Shown: in pieces, positions 10,318 through 20,354 of the stretch
Position numbering within the stretch: the first letter of the stretch is position 1
Layout of the letters: every line of letters begins with the position of its first letter
Assembly: GCA_003116975.1 (NCBI GenBank)
Contig: BGKB01000096.1
Span: forward strand, 62,001 to 126,000
Source: Aurantiochytrium sp. KH105
Taxonomy: Eukaryota > Sar > Bigyra > Thraustochytrida > Thraustochytriidae
Direction of reading: 5' to 3'
DNA length: 64,000 nt
Notes under the pieces: model-generated
Seen by the model: the letters and a program-made list of their open reading frames with translations, nothing else
Database searches by the model: none
What the model was told of the DNA's origin: nothing
Translations under genes and position numbers: made by a program

Positions 10318-12903
10318 TCACGAGAGAGACGCAAAGATCTGAAAAAGACGCGCCGCCAGAAACGAATTGTAGACGGACTGGTTGGCTGGTTGTTTGTCGG
10401 GATGGGTCTGACGCAAAATCTGGCGCACGAGCTTGCGTTGCAACTGCGTCGAACTAGGCACAGCCTGCTTTTGCGCTTGCGTAAAATCCGTAAAGCGAGG
10501 AAGAGGGGCTGCAATCTCGCGCACATAAATGAGCATATCGGGCAAATTGTGATGAACATGCGACCACGCCTGAACAGCCTTTTCCACCTCCTCTTGCGCA
10601 GCACGCTCTTCCGGGGAGGTGGCCGGCGGCCGATGCCGGGTTTGCCCGGTGTGTTTATTGACCCAAAATGGCATGCCGTCGTCCGTCTCACTCCGGACCC
10701 ACTCTGCCTCTGCACGGCTCGGCGCAGCAGGTGCGGTGTCATCGGCGAAATGCACACGCTTTGTGCGCTGCTTCGTCTTGCGCGAAGGAACTGGAGGCGG
10801 CGGTCGCCGGGCTTGCGCAGCCTGAAGTTGTCTGATTTGCTCCTCGCGCTGCTCAAAGGTGAGCATCGATTGCTCCGAGTACACCGAGTCTCGGTCGCGG
10901 TCGCGCACAAATTCAGCATACGAAGGCTCGTCCGGGTGATTCACGTCGCTTCCATGAAGAGGATCTCGCTCGAGCGCCGTATACAGCGCCTGGGCGTCGA
11001 AGCGGAGTAGGTTGGCGCGCAGCCGCTCCCAGCGGGCCCGCCTCCGCGCAGCAAGCATAATTTGGTCCTCGGCGAAGCGCTCTGCCGCCGCGACCACGCT
11101 CGTCGATCGAACATTGTTGATACAAAACCATTCGGCAGCGAGCCGCTCCGAGGGCGTCACGCCGTGCTGGTGTTCATCCTCTTGGCGTGCAGCCACGCTT
11201 GAATTGTACAGGAAGCCCACGAGATGTGTCATGCGTGGGAAAATGTGCTTGGAAAATAGACGGAGGGTCTCTTCCAGCGTGTGCCCGGCCTCGAGCATGG
11301 CAACGTTCGCCTGCGCTTCGTCGGGACGCCTTCGCTTGAGGGCGACGCCCAAGTAATTGAGTGGATCAAGACGCATCGGGGCAAATTTGGCATCGTGCTG
11401 CTCGGTTTTGGACAATCGCAAGAGCGCGAGGCCAAGCGCCGACTCCTCCGCGCTCCGCGCCTCGACTTTGTCGGCAAGATGTCGCAACGCCATCTTGCCT
11501 GAATGATACCCGCGCTGCAATCCGGGAAGCACCGCGTTGATAGCACCGAGAGCAATTGGGCCAGACCCAAAGCGCCGCAGCACCATGTCCACTTGTGTGC
11601 GCGCACGAGCAGCCACAATGGGGTCTTCTGCAAACTCTGCGGCCCCTGACAAGCGGTCGCGCCGATGCTTGGAACGCAACAAGGACATTGCCCCTGCATC
11701 AGCGCTGGCGTTCGAGTGCGATCCGAGCGGACCCAGATGAGAGTCCACCGTGTACATATCATCGTCTTCGTCGAGGTCGTCTCGGCCATCGTGCACAGAA
11801 TCAAGCATGAATGTGCGCACGGGCATGCTCATGCCAATAATACTGTGAAGCGTGACGTAGCGCAGCCACACCTCAAGTTGCCGCATCCGAGTTAAGACAA
11901 ATGCGGTATCGCGCGAGGAAACGGGTGAGAATGACTTTTTCGGCGGCAAAGGCGGGACAAGGATAAGATGGACCCGACTCGATTGCCCAACCCTATATTG
12001 ATACACTTTTGCGAGGACTTCACGTAGTCGCTGAAACTCCGAGAAGCGTCGATTGACTTCAACGGGCGCCTCGACAGCGTCTGCCCACAATGTCCTCGCC
12101 TCCTTTTCCAACCATGGGCGTCCGCTCAAATCCGCCGTGAAGCCGTATGTGATGAATTCACGCGGGTGAGCACCAGCCTCGACGAGCTGCGTTTCCTGCT
12201 CGGCAGACAAGGTGCCTGCGTCTTGATGCAGAAAGTATGGGCGTGAGTGCCGTCCGCGCTCGTTTTCGTACGCGAGATAGCTTTGTAGAGAAGATACGCA
12301 CCAAAAGTCAACATTGAAGCGTCCGCGCGGCACCCGGTGCACGTTGGGCGCCTCTGCATTTTCATTGGTCAACGCACTCGTGGCACGAGAAGTCACGAGG
12401 GACGATGGGGACGGCAATGGCGATGGGGATGGCGACAGTGGAGGAGATAAAGATTGGTCCCCGCATGGGCTGTGATTCGCGCCGACGAGTAGACTGCGAT
12501 GGGACGCGGCCCTTTCTTGCTCTTCTTGTTGCCCGAGCGCAACGCTGACGTCTGCGAGGACGTCATCGATGCTCTTCCCTGCGGCGTAGCCTGCACGCAG
12601 CGTCGCCTCGAGTCGGGCGTAGAGTGCTGCCTCGCGCGGGGACCTTGGCGGCGCCGCTGGTGCCACAGCCGCCGCCGTTGCAGTGCCGCCCCCATGCCGC
12701 ATCTTTACGTCGAGGGGGGGGGGGTCGAGCTCGAGCGCGGAGCTCCGAGGCAGGACCAAGGCCGCGCGCAGCCTCGCCTCTCTGGGCCGCGCGACGGGCC
12801 CTCGGCGCAGCGGCCTCGCGCTCGACGCGAGTACGAATTCGTATTTGGGATGGCGCCGATCTTCGCCATCTTTTTCCAACAGGACGTCAATGCCGGCTGA
12901 CAT
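10318..12903 (-). CDS. PX-WW-J-domain protein (sorting-nexin-like)
   Basis: An 861-residue protein. A PX domain occupies about residues 280-370, with the lipid-binding RRFSEFQ motif, PPLPPKKSF and a helical end. A helical stretch of about 280 residues follows and could be a BAR-like module (inference). A degenerate WW domain comes next: W, then FWVNKHTGQT, then HRPP in place of the second Trp. The last 60 residues resemble the auxilin-type J domain, with an HPDK motif in helix-loop-helix context. PX domains target phosphoinositides on endosomes, and auxilin J domains recruit Hsc70 to uncoat clathrin. The start is uncertain: ATG at 12903 (used) or ATG at 12702, since the intervening 67 residues are Arg/Pro-rich and may be leader. 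Confidence 0.75.
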   Translation of the reverse strand: MSAGIDVLLEKDGEDRRHPKYEFVLASSARPLRRGPVARPREARLRAALVLPRSSALELDPPPLDVKMRHGGGTATAAAVAPAAPPRSPREAALYARLEATLRAGYAAGKSIDDVLADVSVALGQQEEQERAASHRSLLVGANHSPCGDQSLSPPLSPSPSPLPSPSSLVTSRATSALTNENAEAPNVHRVPRGRFNVDFWCVSSLQSYLAYENERGRHSRPYFLHQDAGTLSAEQETQLVEAGAHPREFITYGFTADLSGRPWLEKEARTLWADAVEAPVEVNRRFSEFQRLREVLAKVYQYRVGQSSRVHLILVPPLPPKKSFSPVSSRDTAFVLTRMRQLEVWLRYVTLHSIIGMSMPVRTFMLDSVHDGRDDLDEDDDMYTVDSHLGPLGSHSNASADAGAMSLLRSKHRRDRLSGAAEFAEDPIVAARARTQVDMVLRRFGSGPIALGAINAVLPGLQRGYHSGKMALRHLADKVEARSAEESALGLALLRLSKTEQHDAKFAPMRLDPLNYLGVALKRRRPDEAQANVAMLEAGHTLEETLRLFSKHIFPRMTHLVGFLYNSSVAARQEDEHQHGVTPSERLAAEWFCINNVRSTSVVAAAERFAEDQIMLAARRRARWERLRANLLRFDAQALYTALERDPLHGSDVNHPDEPSYAEFVRDRDRDSVYSEQSMLTFEQREEQIRQLQAAQARRPPPPVPSRKTKQRTKRVHFADDTAPAAPSRAEAEWVRSETDDGMPFWVNKHTGQTRHRPPATSPEERAAQEEVEKAVQAWSHVHHNLPDMLIYVREIAAPLPRFTDFTQAQKQAVPSSTQLQRKLVRQILRQTHPDKQPANQSVYNSFLAARLFQIFASLS

Positions 12904-13799
12904 CAAGAACAACCCAAACTTGATCTCGCGCCGCCATCATTCATTGCTCCAGCACCATCGACGATGGACGAGAGGAGAGACGTCGTGGACGATAGAAGAC
13001 GTCAAGCAAAGTAGTGCTGCGAGTCGGGACGTCCTCTCCAGCAAGTCGGACGGAGACAGCCACAGCTAGCATTTCTTTGCGCTTCCCCGGGAAGGGCGCC
13101 TTCGGCCTGGATTCCGGAAGCGCCTACTTTTGATGCCCCCTCCGTCAATCAGCGATGATCTGGACAATGGTTGTCGTTTGATCAAGGGTTTGGATCAAGA
13201 CATGCCATGTTCTGCCGGGATCGTGCAGTGCCCTCTTTTAGCTTCAGCAGCGAGCGAGAACTTCAACTCTTCCGTCCTGCCTGCACCTTGAATGCCGTCA
13301 ATCGAAACTTCTTGAACCGACTTTAGACTTCGAGACGGCCCCATCCCACGACGCTCGCGTCCTCAAACCAGCAAGTCGTCGCCCTCCAAGCCTCGCTGCA
13401 TCCTGCTATTGTTGCTTGTTCATTTGCCATAAATTCCGTCAAAGACCGTCCATCGTCAATCAGCTGCCGCTGCAACCCACCCATCCGTCCCTCACCCCGA
13501 AGACGGTTCTCGCGCTCTGTGCTCGAAGCCAGGCGGAGCTGCAGCCCCTGCTGCTGCTCTTGCGCTGCTCGACCGGCGTCCCTTGGTCTCTGGCGCTGCC
13601 GTGCTCGCAAGGCAAGGTCCGATCAGACCAGGCGGATCAGATCTGCTGCTGATCGGGAATCTATCTCCCTGTCTGTCACAAGTACACAACAGCAGGCGGG
13701 GCCCGCACCTATCCGCCACTGCAAAGCACGACCGCCTCGAGCGAGAGCGGCAAAAGCATTTCGTGGCTGCCGGCGCGGGCGAGGAGGAGAAGTCGAGGC
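12904..13799. other. Divergent promoter region, PX-WW-J / F1-alpha-like genes
   Basis: About 0.9 kb between two divergent ATGs, likely holding both promoters. I see no conserved motif or ORF that I can support. Confidence 0.5.
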
Positions 13800-15650
13800 A
13801 TGCGCGCGGCGGGCACGGCGCTCGCGGGCGCGGGCGCGGGCGGCATGCGCGCGGCGGCGCGGGCGCTCCGCGGCGGGCCCCGGCGGCTGCAGAAGCTGGG
13901 CCTGAGCACGGGCAGCGGCGGCGGCGGCGGCGGCGGCGGGGGCGCCGCGCCGACGCCGCCGCCCGTGGTGCAGCGCGTGGGCAGCGCCAAGAAGCGGTCG
14001 GCGACGGGCGTGACGCTCCGCGTGCGGGGCCAGGACGGGAGACTCATGGTCCTCGAGGAGCAGTTCATCCCTGGCGGAGATGGCGGCGTCGTTCGCGCCG
14101 GCGACACCTTTGGAAGCGGAGACGCCGCGGCGGCGCCGCTCGGCGTGGTCCTGTACAGCGCGCACGGGCTCTACTTCGGTGCTCGTCTCCCGCATGCGCA
14201 GGACGCCATTGTCAACGACATGGAGGTGATCTCCAGGCCTACGGCGCCGCTCAGGCTCACCAAGGCTGCCACGCGCGATGCCGAGAAAGCGCAACACAGC
14301 GTGCTGGAGGCCCTCTGCATCGATGGCAACCCGGATGAGGCATCCGACGAGGAAGTTTTTCGGCCGCAGCCCCGCGACATTGAGCGCAAGGTCATCAAGG
14401 TTGGATGGAATGTGGGCATTCCCAGCGTCGATGTGCTCACGCCCTTGGGACGCGGGCAGAGCATGCTCTTTGCCACGCCTGATGGACCCGGCATGGGCAA
14501 GCATCGCGACAGCTTCATGCTGGAGGTTGCTTCCGGCCTGCTGAACAGCGATGTCAATGTCGACACTCATGTCTGGGCTTGCTTGCCGCCGCGTACGAGT
14601 CCCGATGATACCAACACGGTTCTCACTCCAGAGCGCGTGCGTGCCGCGCTGGGGGATCGTTCTACTCTCGTGGAGTCCACGACGCCTTCGTCTGAAACGC
14701 AGGACGACGCCGACGTCCTTGGGGTGCTTGCTTCATACGTGACGTGTACACTCGCAGAGACCCGCCGGGACGCGGGCGGCGATGCCGTGCTTATGCTGCC
14801 AGACCTTCGCTCACACTATCGATTGTGGATGCGCGGCTTGCATCTGGCCGCTGAACACTTCAAGGAGAAGCGTGGTCACGTTCCCTCGGCGCTCTTTGCC
14901 CCAGGAGCTGACCGCGCAGATCTGCGACAATACTACTCGTCCCTTATTCAGCGCTCTGCACTGCTCCGGACAGGCGGAAGTCTTTCGACCCTTCAGGGTG
15001 TCTTTACGTCCGCGCCAGGCGCCAACAAGGAGGCAGAGGAGACTCCAATTGCATGGGCTGAACTCGTCAAGGACACGCGGCGCACAGCGAGCGAGCTGAG
15101 CCGTCTCAAGGTACTCAACGATCGCGGCATCCCGCTGACGTCCAAGAACCTTGCCAAGATTGGCATTCGCGTCGATCCGCCGCAGCTCACAGATCTCCAG
15201 ACCCAGCACGCGGAGGAACTCAAGTCTATTTCGGACGGACACATTGTCATGAATGGGCAAGGCGAAGATCTTTTCGAGTTCGATTTCCAGAACTCGCTCA
15301 CTCGCATTGGCATTGGTTTCAACAAGGTTGTTTCTGGTGACACGCGCCCGTTCGCTCTGCGCCAGGTGGCCGGCCCACTCCGTCTCGAGCTCAGCCACCT
15401 TATGGACGTGGCTCCCGACGCTACGGATGCGGGCGTTCCCGAACTTGTGCGCAAGTACGCACGCGCACTTCGTCATGAACCAGGCAAGTTTCTCTCTCTC
15501 CCGGAGGAGGTGTTGCTTGTTCACGCGGTTGCCATGGGCGTTGATCCAAGCGAAGGGCTTCCTCAAATGGACGAGGACCTCGCGCGCCAAATCAAGGAGA
15601 ACAAGGACAAGATTGACCTTGACGCACTTTCCAAACTCTTTGCTCAGTAG
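13800..15650 (+). CDS. Mitochondrial F1-ATPase alpha-subunit-like protein, nucleotide site degenerate
   Basis: A 616-residue protein. Residues 1-40 are Ala/Arg-rich without acids, like a mitochondrial targeting peptide, followed by a Gly run. Homology to ATP synthase alpha runs along the rest: GVVLYSAHGLYFGA (N-terminal barrel), PSVDVLTPLGRGQ (207-220), SLIQRSALLRTGGSLSTLQ, ISDGHIVMNG, ALRQVAGPLRLELSH, and LSLPEEVLLVHAVAMG. The Walker A loop (GDRQTGKT in true alpha) is replaced at 226-235 by a segment two residues longer that has GK followed by His instead of Thr. The alpha arginine-finger position reads Lys (about 509). It is therefore probably not a nucleotide-binding alpha subunit but a paralogue with a structural or assembly role. 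ATG at 13800; single exon. Confidence 0.82.
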   Translation: MRAAGTALAGAGAGGMRAAARALRGGPRRLQKLGLSTGSGGGGGGGGGAAPTPPPVVQRVGSAKKRSATGVTLRVRGQDGRLMVLEEQFIPGGDGGVVRAGDTFGSGDAAAAPLGVVLYSAHGLYFGARLPHAQDAIVNDMEVISRPTAPLRLTKAATRDAEKAQHSVLEALCIDGNPDEASDEEVFRPQPRDIERKVIKVGWNVGIPSVDVLTPLGRGQSMLFATPDGPGMGKHRDSFMLEVASGLLNSDVNVDTHVWACLPPRTSPDDTNTVLTPERVRAALGDRSTLVESTTPSSETQDDADVLGVLASYVTCTLAETRRDAGGDAVLMLPDLRSHYRLWMRGLHLAAEHFKEKRGHVPSALFAPGADRADLRQYYSSLIQRSALLRTGGSLSTLQGVFTSAPGANKEAEETPIAWAELVKDTRRTASELSRLKVLNDRGIPLTSKNLAKIGIRVDPPQLTDLQTQHAEELKSISDGHIVMNGQGEDLFEFDFQNSLTRIGIGFNKVVSGDTRPFALRQVAGPLRLELSHLMDVAPDATDAGVPELVRKYARALRHEPGKFLSLPEEVLLVHAVAMGVDPSEGLPQMDEDLARQIKENKDKIDLDALSKLFAQ

Positions 15651-15874
15651 CCGGCTGAGCGAGCGAGCAAGTGAATGAGCGAGTATACGAGTAGTAGTAC
15701 CCGCCCGCCCCTATTGTCTTACCTTACAGTTAGTGAATACAACAGCTGATGAATTTGTCCTGAAATCACTGCTGCTGCTTCTGCTGCTGCTTCTGCTGCC
15801 GCGGCCGTTTGTGCCATGAAGGAAAAAGGAGAGACTCTCATTTTGATGATTATGATTATTATTATATTTTATCT

Positions 15875-18800
15875 TCATGACGGTGCGACGGCAGCACTCA
15901 AACTTGACTCTCGCTGTTCCAAGCTCTCGAGCAAGCTCATGTCTCGGCAATGAAGCGTCACAGGTGTCGTTGCATCCGTGAGGGCCTTGTCGAGGGCCTC
16001 TTGATCTTCAGGCACGGACTCATGATTGATTTTCAAGAGCACGTGACCCACACCGACCTTGCCCGTTGCCTGCACAGGCCCCGGCAACTTCGAAAATGCC
16101 TTGAAGGCTGCGTCCCCGTTTGCGTTTTTGTAAAAGATGATTCCCATAGGACTGCCTTCAGGAAAGGTGCACGTGCACGTGGTCGCTGCTTGCGATTCCT
16201 CATCCTCGCTGTCCTCGCTGCCCTCGGATGCAGGAGGTGCCACAAAGTCGACCGTCATGGGACGCGGGCAACGCCGCAGCATGTCAATGGTTTCTGAAAA
16301 TTTCCCCGACGGCGCTGATTCTCCGTTGATCGTCTTGACAAGAAAACCCTTTTCCATAGTGTCGCCACATTGCTCTTCTGCAGGCCCTTTTCGTGAGACA
16401 AAGTTTGTCACCACGGCTGGTCCATCGGGCACGCAGGTCACGCGCAAATCCGTTGGTGACACATCGAGCGTCAAGACGTAAGAAGGGTCTCTGGCAAAAC
16501 GCAACAGCAGTGGTCTATCAGGCGTGTCGGCAAGAACCTTGCGCACTTCGCGAAAAGAGTGGCCCACCACGGAAACGTGATTGACGGCAGCCAGGATCAT
16601 CCCGGGGTGGACGCCGCCGCAAGCCTCGGCAGGGCCCTTGGACCCGTCGTCGCGAGGCTTGAACCCCTTCACCTGCACGGTGTACTCGTCGGGATTGGAA
16701 ACATCCATTTCGTTGCCATGCTTGGAGCCGATCACAAGGTAGAGCTTTGTTTCCGAAAACGTGACGTCGACAATGTCCGATGTGGCCTTGCGCACAAGAG
16801 GCCCGGAAAACTCCGGGGGCGGCGCCATGAACGTAAGATGTAGCGGGCGCTGGGCGCGACGAAGACGAGCCATGACCTTTTCCAGCGGCAGCGAGGTGAC
16901 CTGCTGCCCGTTAAAGGCCACGAGAATGTCGCTGACCTGGATCTCGCCCGATTGTTCCGCAGGAAGTTTCGCGTTGTCGGGACCGCGACGGAACTCCTTG
17001 ACCACGACATACTCGTGCTTCTGTGCAAAGGCAATGCCAAGTTGTCCCTTTTCGGAAAAGGTCACCGAATACACGTTTTTGCCTTCGTGGCGAAGACGGT
17101 TCATGCGTTCGCGCAGAATGTAATCCTGCGCGACACCGGCATCTGGGAGCTGGCTGACGTCAATGTCAAGAAAGTTCGAGACGACCGACCAGTTGGCAAC
17201 AACAAAGGAATTGAGTGTCTCGCTCAAGGTGAAGAGCTGTTTCGAGACAGTATCTTGCAATTGCGAGACAATGTAAAGCCGCATGCTCTCTGCAAAAAGC
17301 TCTGAAAACGTATTGTACAGCCATGCAAAGTGGCTGTCACGCACTTCAAGTTCAAGCTCTTCGATCTTGAGCTCGCACCCAGAAGGAAGGAGCTGCGGCT
17401 CGCCACCGGATGTCTGCACGAGCTGAAGGCCGATCTCGACGCTGCATTGTCCGAGGTTCGCGTCGGCGACACCTTCGCCAGAAATATGAGGGAAATAGTT
17501 CTGCTGGAACGACCACTCGACATCGTCAACCTTGGCCTCAATGTTCCGAATAGAGATGACAAAGAAAGGCGCTCCGTGCTTGACTTTATCAAAGGAGTTT
17601 AGTCGCACCTGAATGTACTCTCTGTGGATGATGAAACCCCCAAGGTCCAAATTAGCGATGCGGTACTCGAGTCCGTCGCGCTCGCCTGAGATCGGCGGAA
17701 GGCTGAGTTCCGGAAGATGCGACAGCAAGAATTCAAGCACCTTGGTGGCGATATCGTTGACGAAGGTGCGCCTTGCCTCGGCGTCGCGAGCAATTTTCTC
17801 GCCCCATTCAATGATCTTTTGCGGATCAAGATTCTTGGCCGCATCCTCGAGGGCCTTGACCTCGTCACGCTGGCGCAAACGCTCCACGCCTTGCGTTAGC
17901 GATTCTGTCTGGCCAAATTGCCGAAGCTGCTCGCCCAAAGCCGTGGCCTTTTCTTTGGCAAGAGGAAGTGCCTCGTTCGCAATGTCCACGCCATCCCTGA
18001 GCCTCACCCGTCCGCCGCTCTTTTGCTCGAGCGTCTGCGCCACGTCGGAACTGGCCGACTCAATCTGCTGGAGCACGACGGATGCGTACTTTTGCAAGAG
18101 GGTCTGCAAGAGCTCTTTATTGGCTTCGAGCTTCTGCTGCAATTCCTCGTGCGTTTTTTCGTCGTTTGCGAGCTCGCTCAATTTGGTCAAGAGCTGCTGC
18201 GTCTCGGGCCGGGCCTTGACCTGTTCCAAGATTGCGACAGCGTCTTCGTACAGCTTTTGTAGTTCTGGGTCTTCCTTGACCTTGACTTTGACCTTTTCCA
18301 CAATGGCCCCAACTGCCGCTTCGACTCTGGCCCGTTCGCGTTGCAGGTCGATGTTGCCTTCAAGCACTGCTCCAATGAGTTTCTTCGAAACGCCACCCGC
18401 GGCGTCTGGGTGTCCCAGCAAAGTAGGGCCTGAGTCGTCCGTGCGCATCTCCTCGCTCGCTGCCGCAGCAGCCTCGCGAACAAGCGGCGCGGTTGAAGCA
18501 GCCGCGTCGATGAAGCCGCGAATTCTTTCGTCATTTTTCTCCAACAATTTGGCCAAGAGAGCGGTACCGCCTTGTACTTGGTCAAGAATACCGGCGAGAA
18601 TGTCCTTGATGAGCCTTTGCAGGGCCGCTTTAATCTTGTCCACCCGACCGGCAAAGCCCTCGTCCGCCACAGTACTTTCGACGAGACTTTGTATTTCTTC
18701 AATGAGCTCTTTTGCTTCCGGCTGGACTTCATGAAGGGCATCCGCGATTTGAGTGCCAAGATCTTCGCTTGCTTCGCCTTCCTGGGCGCGAACTTTCTGG

Positions 18801-19642
18801 GTGAGCGATCTCAGTATGCCGACTACCGACTCTTTGTGCGAGCTAAGCTCCTCATCGCCGGCAGCCACGAGCTCGGCAATTTTTTCAATGACTTCATCGG
18901 CAGGGTCTTTCGAATGATCGCCAGTCTCCTCCACCTCTTGTTGAAACTCATCGCGGAGCTGTCCAGCTGTATCGCTTGCCACCTGGGCGGAGATTTTGGC
19001 TACTTCGTAGCCGATGAAGGCATTCTGGCAGGTATTTTCGATGCCTCGAACGGATTCGATGGCGCCAGCCTCCAGCAACACAGCGAACACGTCGCGCATG
19101 ACGCCTTGCATTTCTTGCTCCATGTCCTCCACAGGCGCGTCGGACTCCTCTAAAGCGCTCTGTACAAAGTTCATGGCTTTGCGGAGGGCTTCTTGGACCT
19201 GCGGCGGGGCCTCCTCGAGGACGCCGACGATGGGATCGTCGGCTTCCCTCGTCCTGGCCGCGAGCGTCTTCACAATGGAGTGCACGCGTTCCCTGTTCTC
19301 CTCGAGATCCGCGTCTCCCTGGACAAGAGACGCCGTGATGCGCTGCAGCGCCAGCCCGACCTCCGCGTCGTTGACCTCCCTCGGCGCGGTCGCCGGGGCT
19401 TGCTCCGCGGGCGCGCTCGGCGCCGGCGCCGGCGTGGTCGTCGGGGCGGTATCCATCTCGCCGCTCTGGAGACCGCGGCTGCCGGCCGCCGCCTCGCGGT
19501 CAGTGCCTCGCTCGCCCGCTCTCCGCGCGCACGCACGCGCGCGTCCCTCTCGCCCGCCCGCGCCCTCTCGCGCGTGTCGCGCTCGCTCGGGGTCTGCGGC
19601 GAAGAGACTGTGCCTCAGCCGCCTCGTCCACCTCCTCTTCAT
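15875..19642 (-). CDS. TULIP-like lipid-binding protein with four PDZ domains
   Basis: A 1255-residue protein. Residues about 90-620 are Glu/Lys/Leu-rich helices, probably coiled coil. Residues about 630-815 alternate hydrophobic strands in the style of the TULIP/BPI-HAM1 lipid-transfer fold (for example FVISIRNIEAKVDDVEWSF and CELKIEELELEVRDSHF). Four PDZ-like repeats follow at about 856-940, 955-1050, 1054-1140 and 1150-1235. Each has a beta start (VYSVTFSEKGQLGI and equivalents) and a DILVAFNG or HVLLKIN-type turn. PDZ domains scaffold membrane proteins and TULIP modules carry lipids, so a contact-site or membrane-linked scaffold is plausible (inference). The start may be ATG 19642 (used) or ATG 19456; the intervening 62 residues are Arg/Gly-rich and could be untranslated leader. 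Confidence 0.65.
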   Translation of the reverse strand: MKRRWTRRLRHSLFAADPERARHAREGAGGREGRARACARRAGERGTDREAAAGSRGLQSGEMDTAPTTTPAPAPSAPAEQAPATAPREVNDAEVGLALQRITASLVQGDADLEENRERVHSIVKTLAARTREADDPIVGVLEEAPPQVQEALRKAMNFVQSALEESDAPVEDMEQEMQGVMRDVFAVLLEAGAIESVRGIENTCQNAFIGYEVAKISAQVASDTAGQLRDEFQQEVEETGDHSKDPADEVIEKIAELVAAGDEELSSHKESVVGILRSLTQKVRAQEGEASEDLGTQIADALHEVQPEAKELIEEIQSLVESTVADEGFAGRVDKIKAALQRLIKDILAGILDQVQGGTALLAKLLEKNDERIRGFIDAAASTAPLVREAAAAASEEMRTDDSGPTLLGHPDAAGGVSKKLIGAVLEGNIDLQRERARVEAAVGAIVEKVKVKVKEDPELQKLYEDAVAILEQVKARPETQQLLTKLSELANDEKTHEELQQKLEANKELLQTLLQKYASVVLQQIESASSDVAQTLEQKSGGRVRLRDGVDIANEALPLAKEKATALGEQLRQFGQTESLTQGVERLRQRDEVKALEDAAKNLDPQKIIEWGEKIARDAEARRTFVNDIATKVLEFLLSHLPELSLPPISGERDGLEYRIANLDLGGFIIHREYIQVRLNSFDKVKHGAPFFVISIRNIEAKVDDVEWSFQQNYFPHISGEGVADANLGQCSVEIGLQLVQTSGGEPQLLPSGCELKIEELELEVRDSHFAWLYNTFSELFAESMRLYIVSQLQDTVSKQLFTLSETLNSFVVANWSVVSNFLDIDVSQLPDAGVAQDYILRERMNRLRHEGKNVYSVTFSEKGQLGIAFAQKHEYVVVKEFRRGPDNAKLPAEQSGEIQVSDILVAFNGQQVTSLPLEKVMARLRRAQRPLHLTFMAPPPEFSGPLVRKATSDIVDVTFSETKLYLVIGSKHGNEMDVSNPDEYTVQVKGFKPRDDGSKGPAEACGGVHPGMILAAVNHVSVVGHSFREVRKVLADTPDRPLLLRFARDPSYVLTLDVSPTDLRVTCVPDGPAVVTNFVSRKGPAEEQCGDTMEKGFLVKTINGESAPSGKFSETIDMLRRCPRPMTVDFVAPPASEGSEDSEDEESQAATTCTCTFPEGSPMGIIFYKNANGDAAFKAFSKLPGPVQATGKVGVGHVLLKINHESVPEDQEALDKALTDATTPVTLHCRDMSLLESLEQRESSLSAAVAPS

Positions 19643-19685
19643 CGTCGCAGCGCCTCACGCCGTGCCGAGCCATTTCATTTCGCGC

Positions 19686-19710
19686 CATGCCATGCCACGC
19701 CACGCCACGC
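19686..19710. repeat. Pentanucleotide repeat (CATGC/CACGC)x5
   Basis: Five 5-base units, two CATGC and three CACGC. The same unit family recurs at 47365-47399. Confidence 0.85.
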
Positions 19711-19780
19711 CGCGAGCCCCTCGCCGATAAACGCCTCGAACGTCGCCTGCCATCGCGCCACGTCCCATTTCGCGCTGCAT

Positions 19781-19810
19781 CGCATCGCAGCGCGTCGCAG
19801 CGCGTCGCAG
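19781..19810. repeat. 10-bp repeat x3 (CGCRTCGCAG)
   Basis: Three adjacent 10-base units. The first differs from the other two at one base. Confidence 0.85.
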
Positions 19811-20354
19811 CGCGGGCTGGGCTCGCGAGATGGGCCTCCATCGCCGGAGGGCGCGAAGAGGTATATAGGTCTCGCACGAGCCTGCTAGTATGGGGAGGGG
19901 AGCGGGAGGCAGGTGTCCGTTGACCCGCGAGTTGGCGGCAGGCGCGGCGAGGAGCGCGGGCACGTGCGCGAGCGCGGCAGCCTCGCGGGGAGGGCGAGCA
20001 GCGGGGAGAGGCGAGGCCTGAGCGAGACGCGGGAAAACATCAGAGCCTGCTTGGAGAGGAGGGGGGAAAGGGAAGGGGAGGAAAAGGAGGAAAACGACGA
20101 GCGAAAGTGGTGGTCTCATCGACGAGCGTCGAGGCTGGTGGAACTCGGGCGCTTGAGATTGTTGCACGCGTAGGACAGTACACAACGAACAGCAAAGCAA
20201 ACTTGGGAAAGCAGAGCAGAACAAGGTCGGGCACGGAAACCCCAACGACGAGCTGGGCAGCGCCACGGCGCAGGCGGACGCCGCGACGCCGGCTTGGCAA
20301 AGATCGAAAGAGGAGGACACGCGTGCGGCGTTGCTGCGCGAACACCCAAGCGCG

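Larger units (their letters stand above)
19643..20354. other. Divergent promoter region with short tandem repeats
   Basis: This region lies between the TULIP-PDZ gene and the dynein-light-chain-like gene, which point away from each other. It holds two short repeat arrays (19686-19710 and 19781-19810). I see no gene. Confidence 0.55.

Noticed and set aside
13623-14570. 315-residue minus-strand open frame opposite the F1-alpha-like gene
   Set aside because: The sense strand has clear homology along the whole stretch.
17613-18734. 373-residue plus-strand open frame inside the TULIP-PDZ gene
   Set aside because: It is Ser/Ala-rich antisense reading of the helical N-terminal region; no domain is visible.
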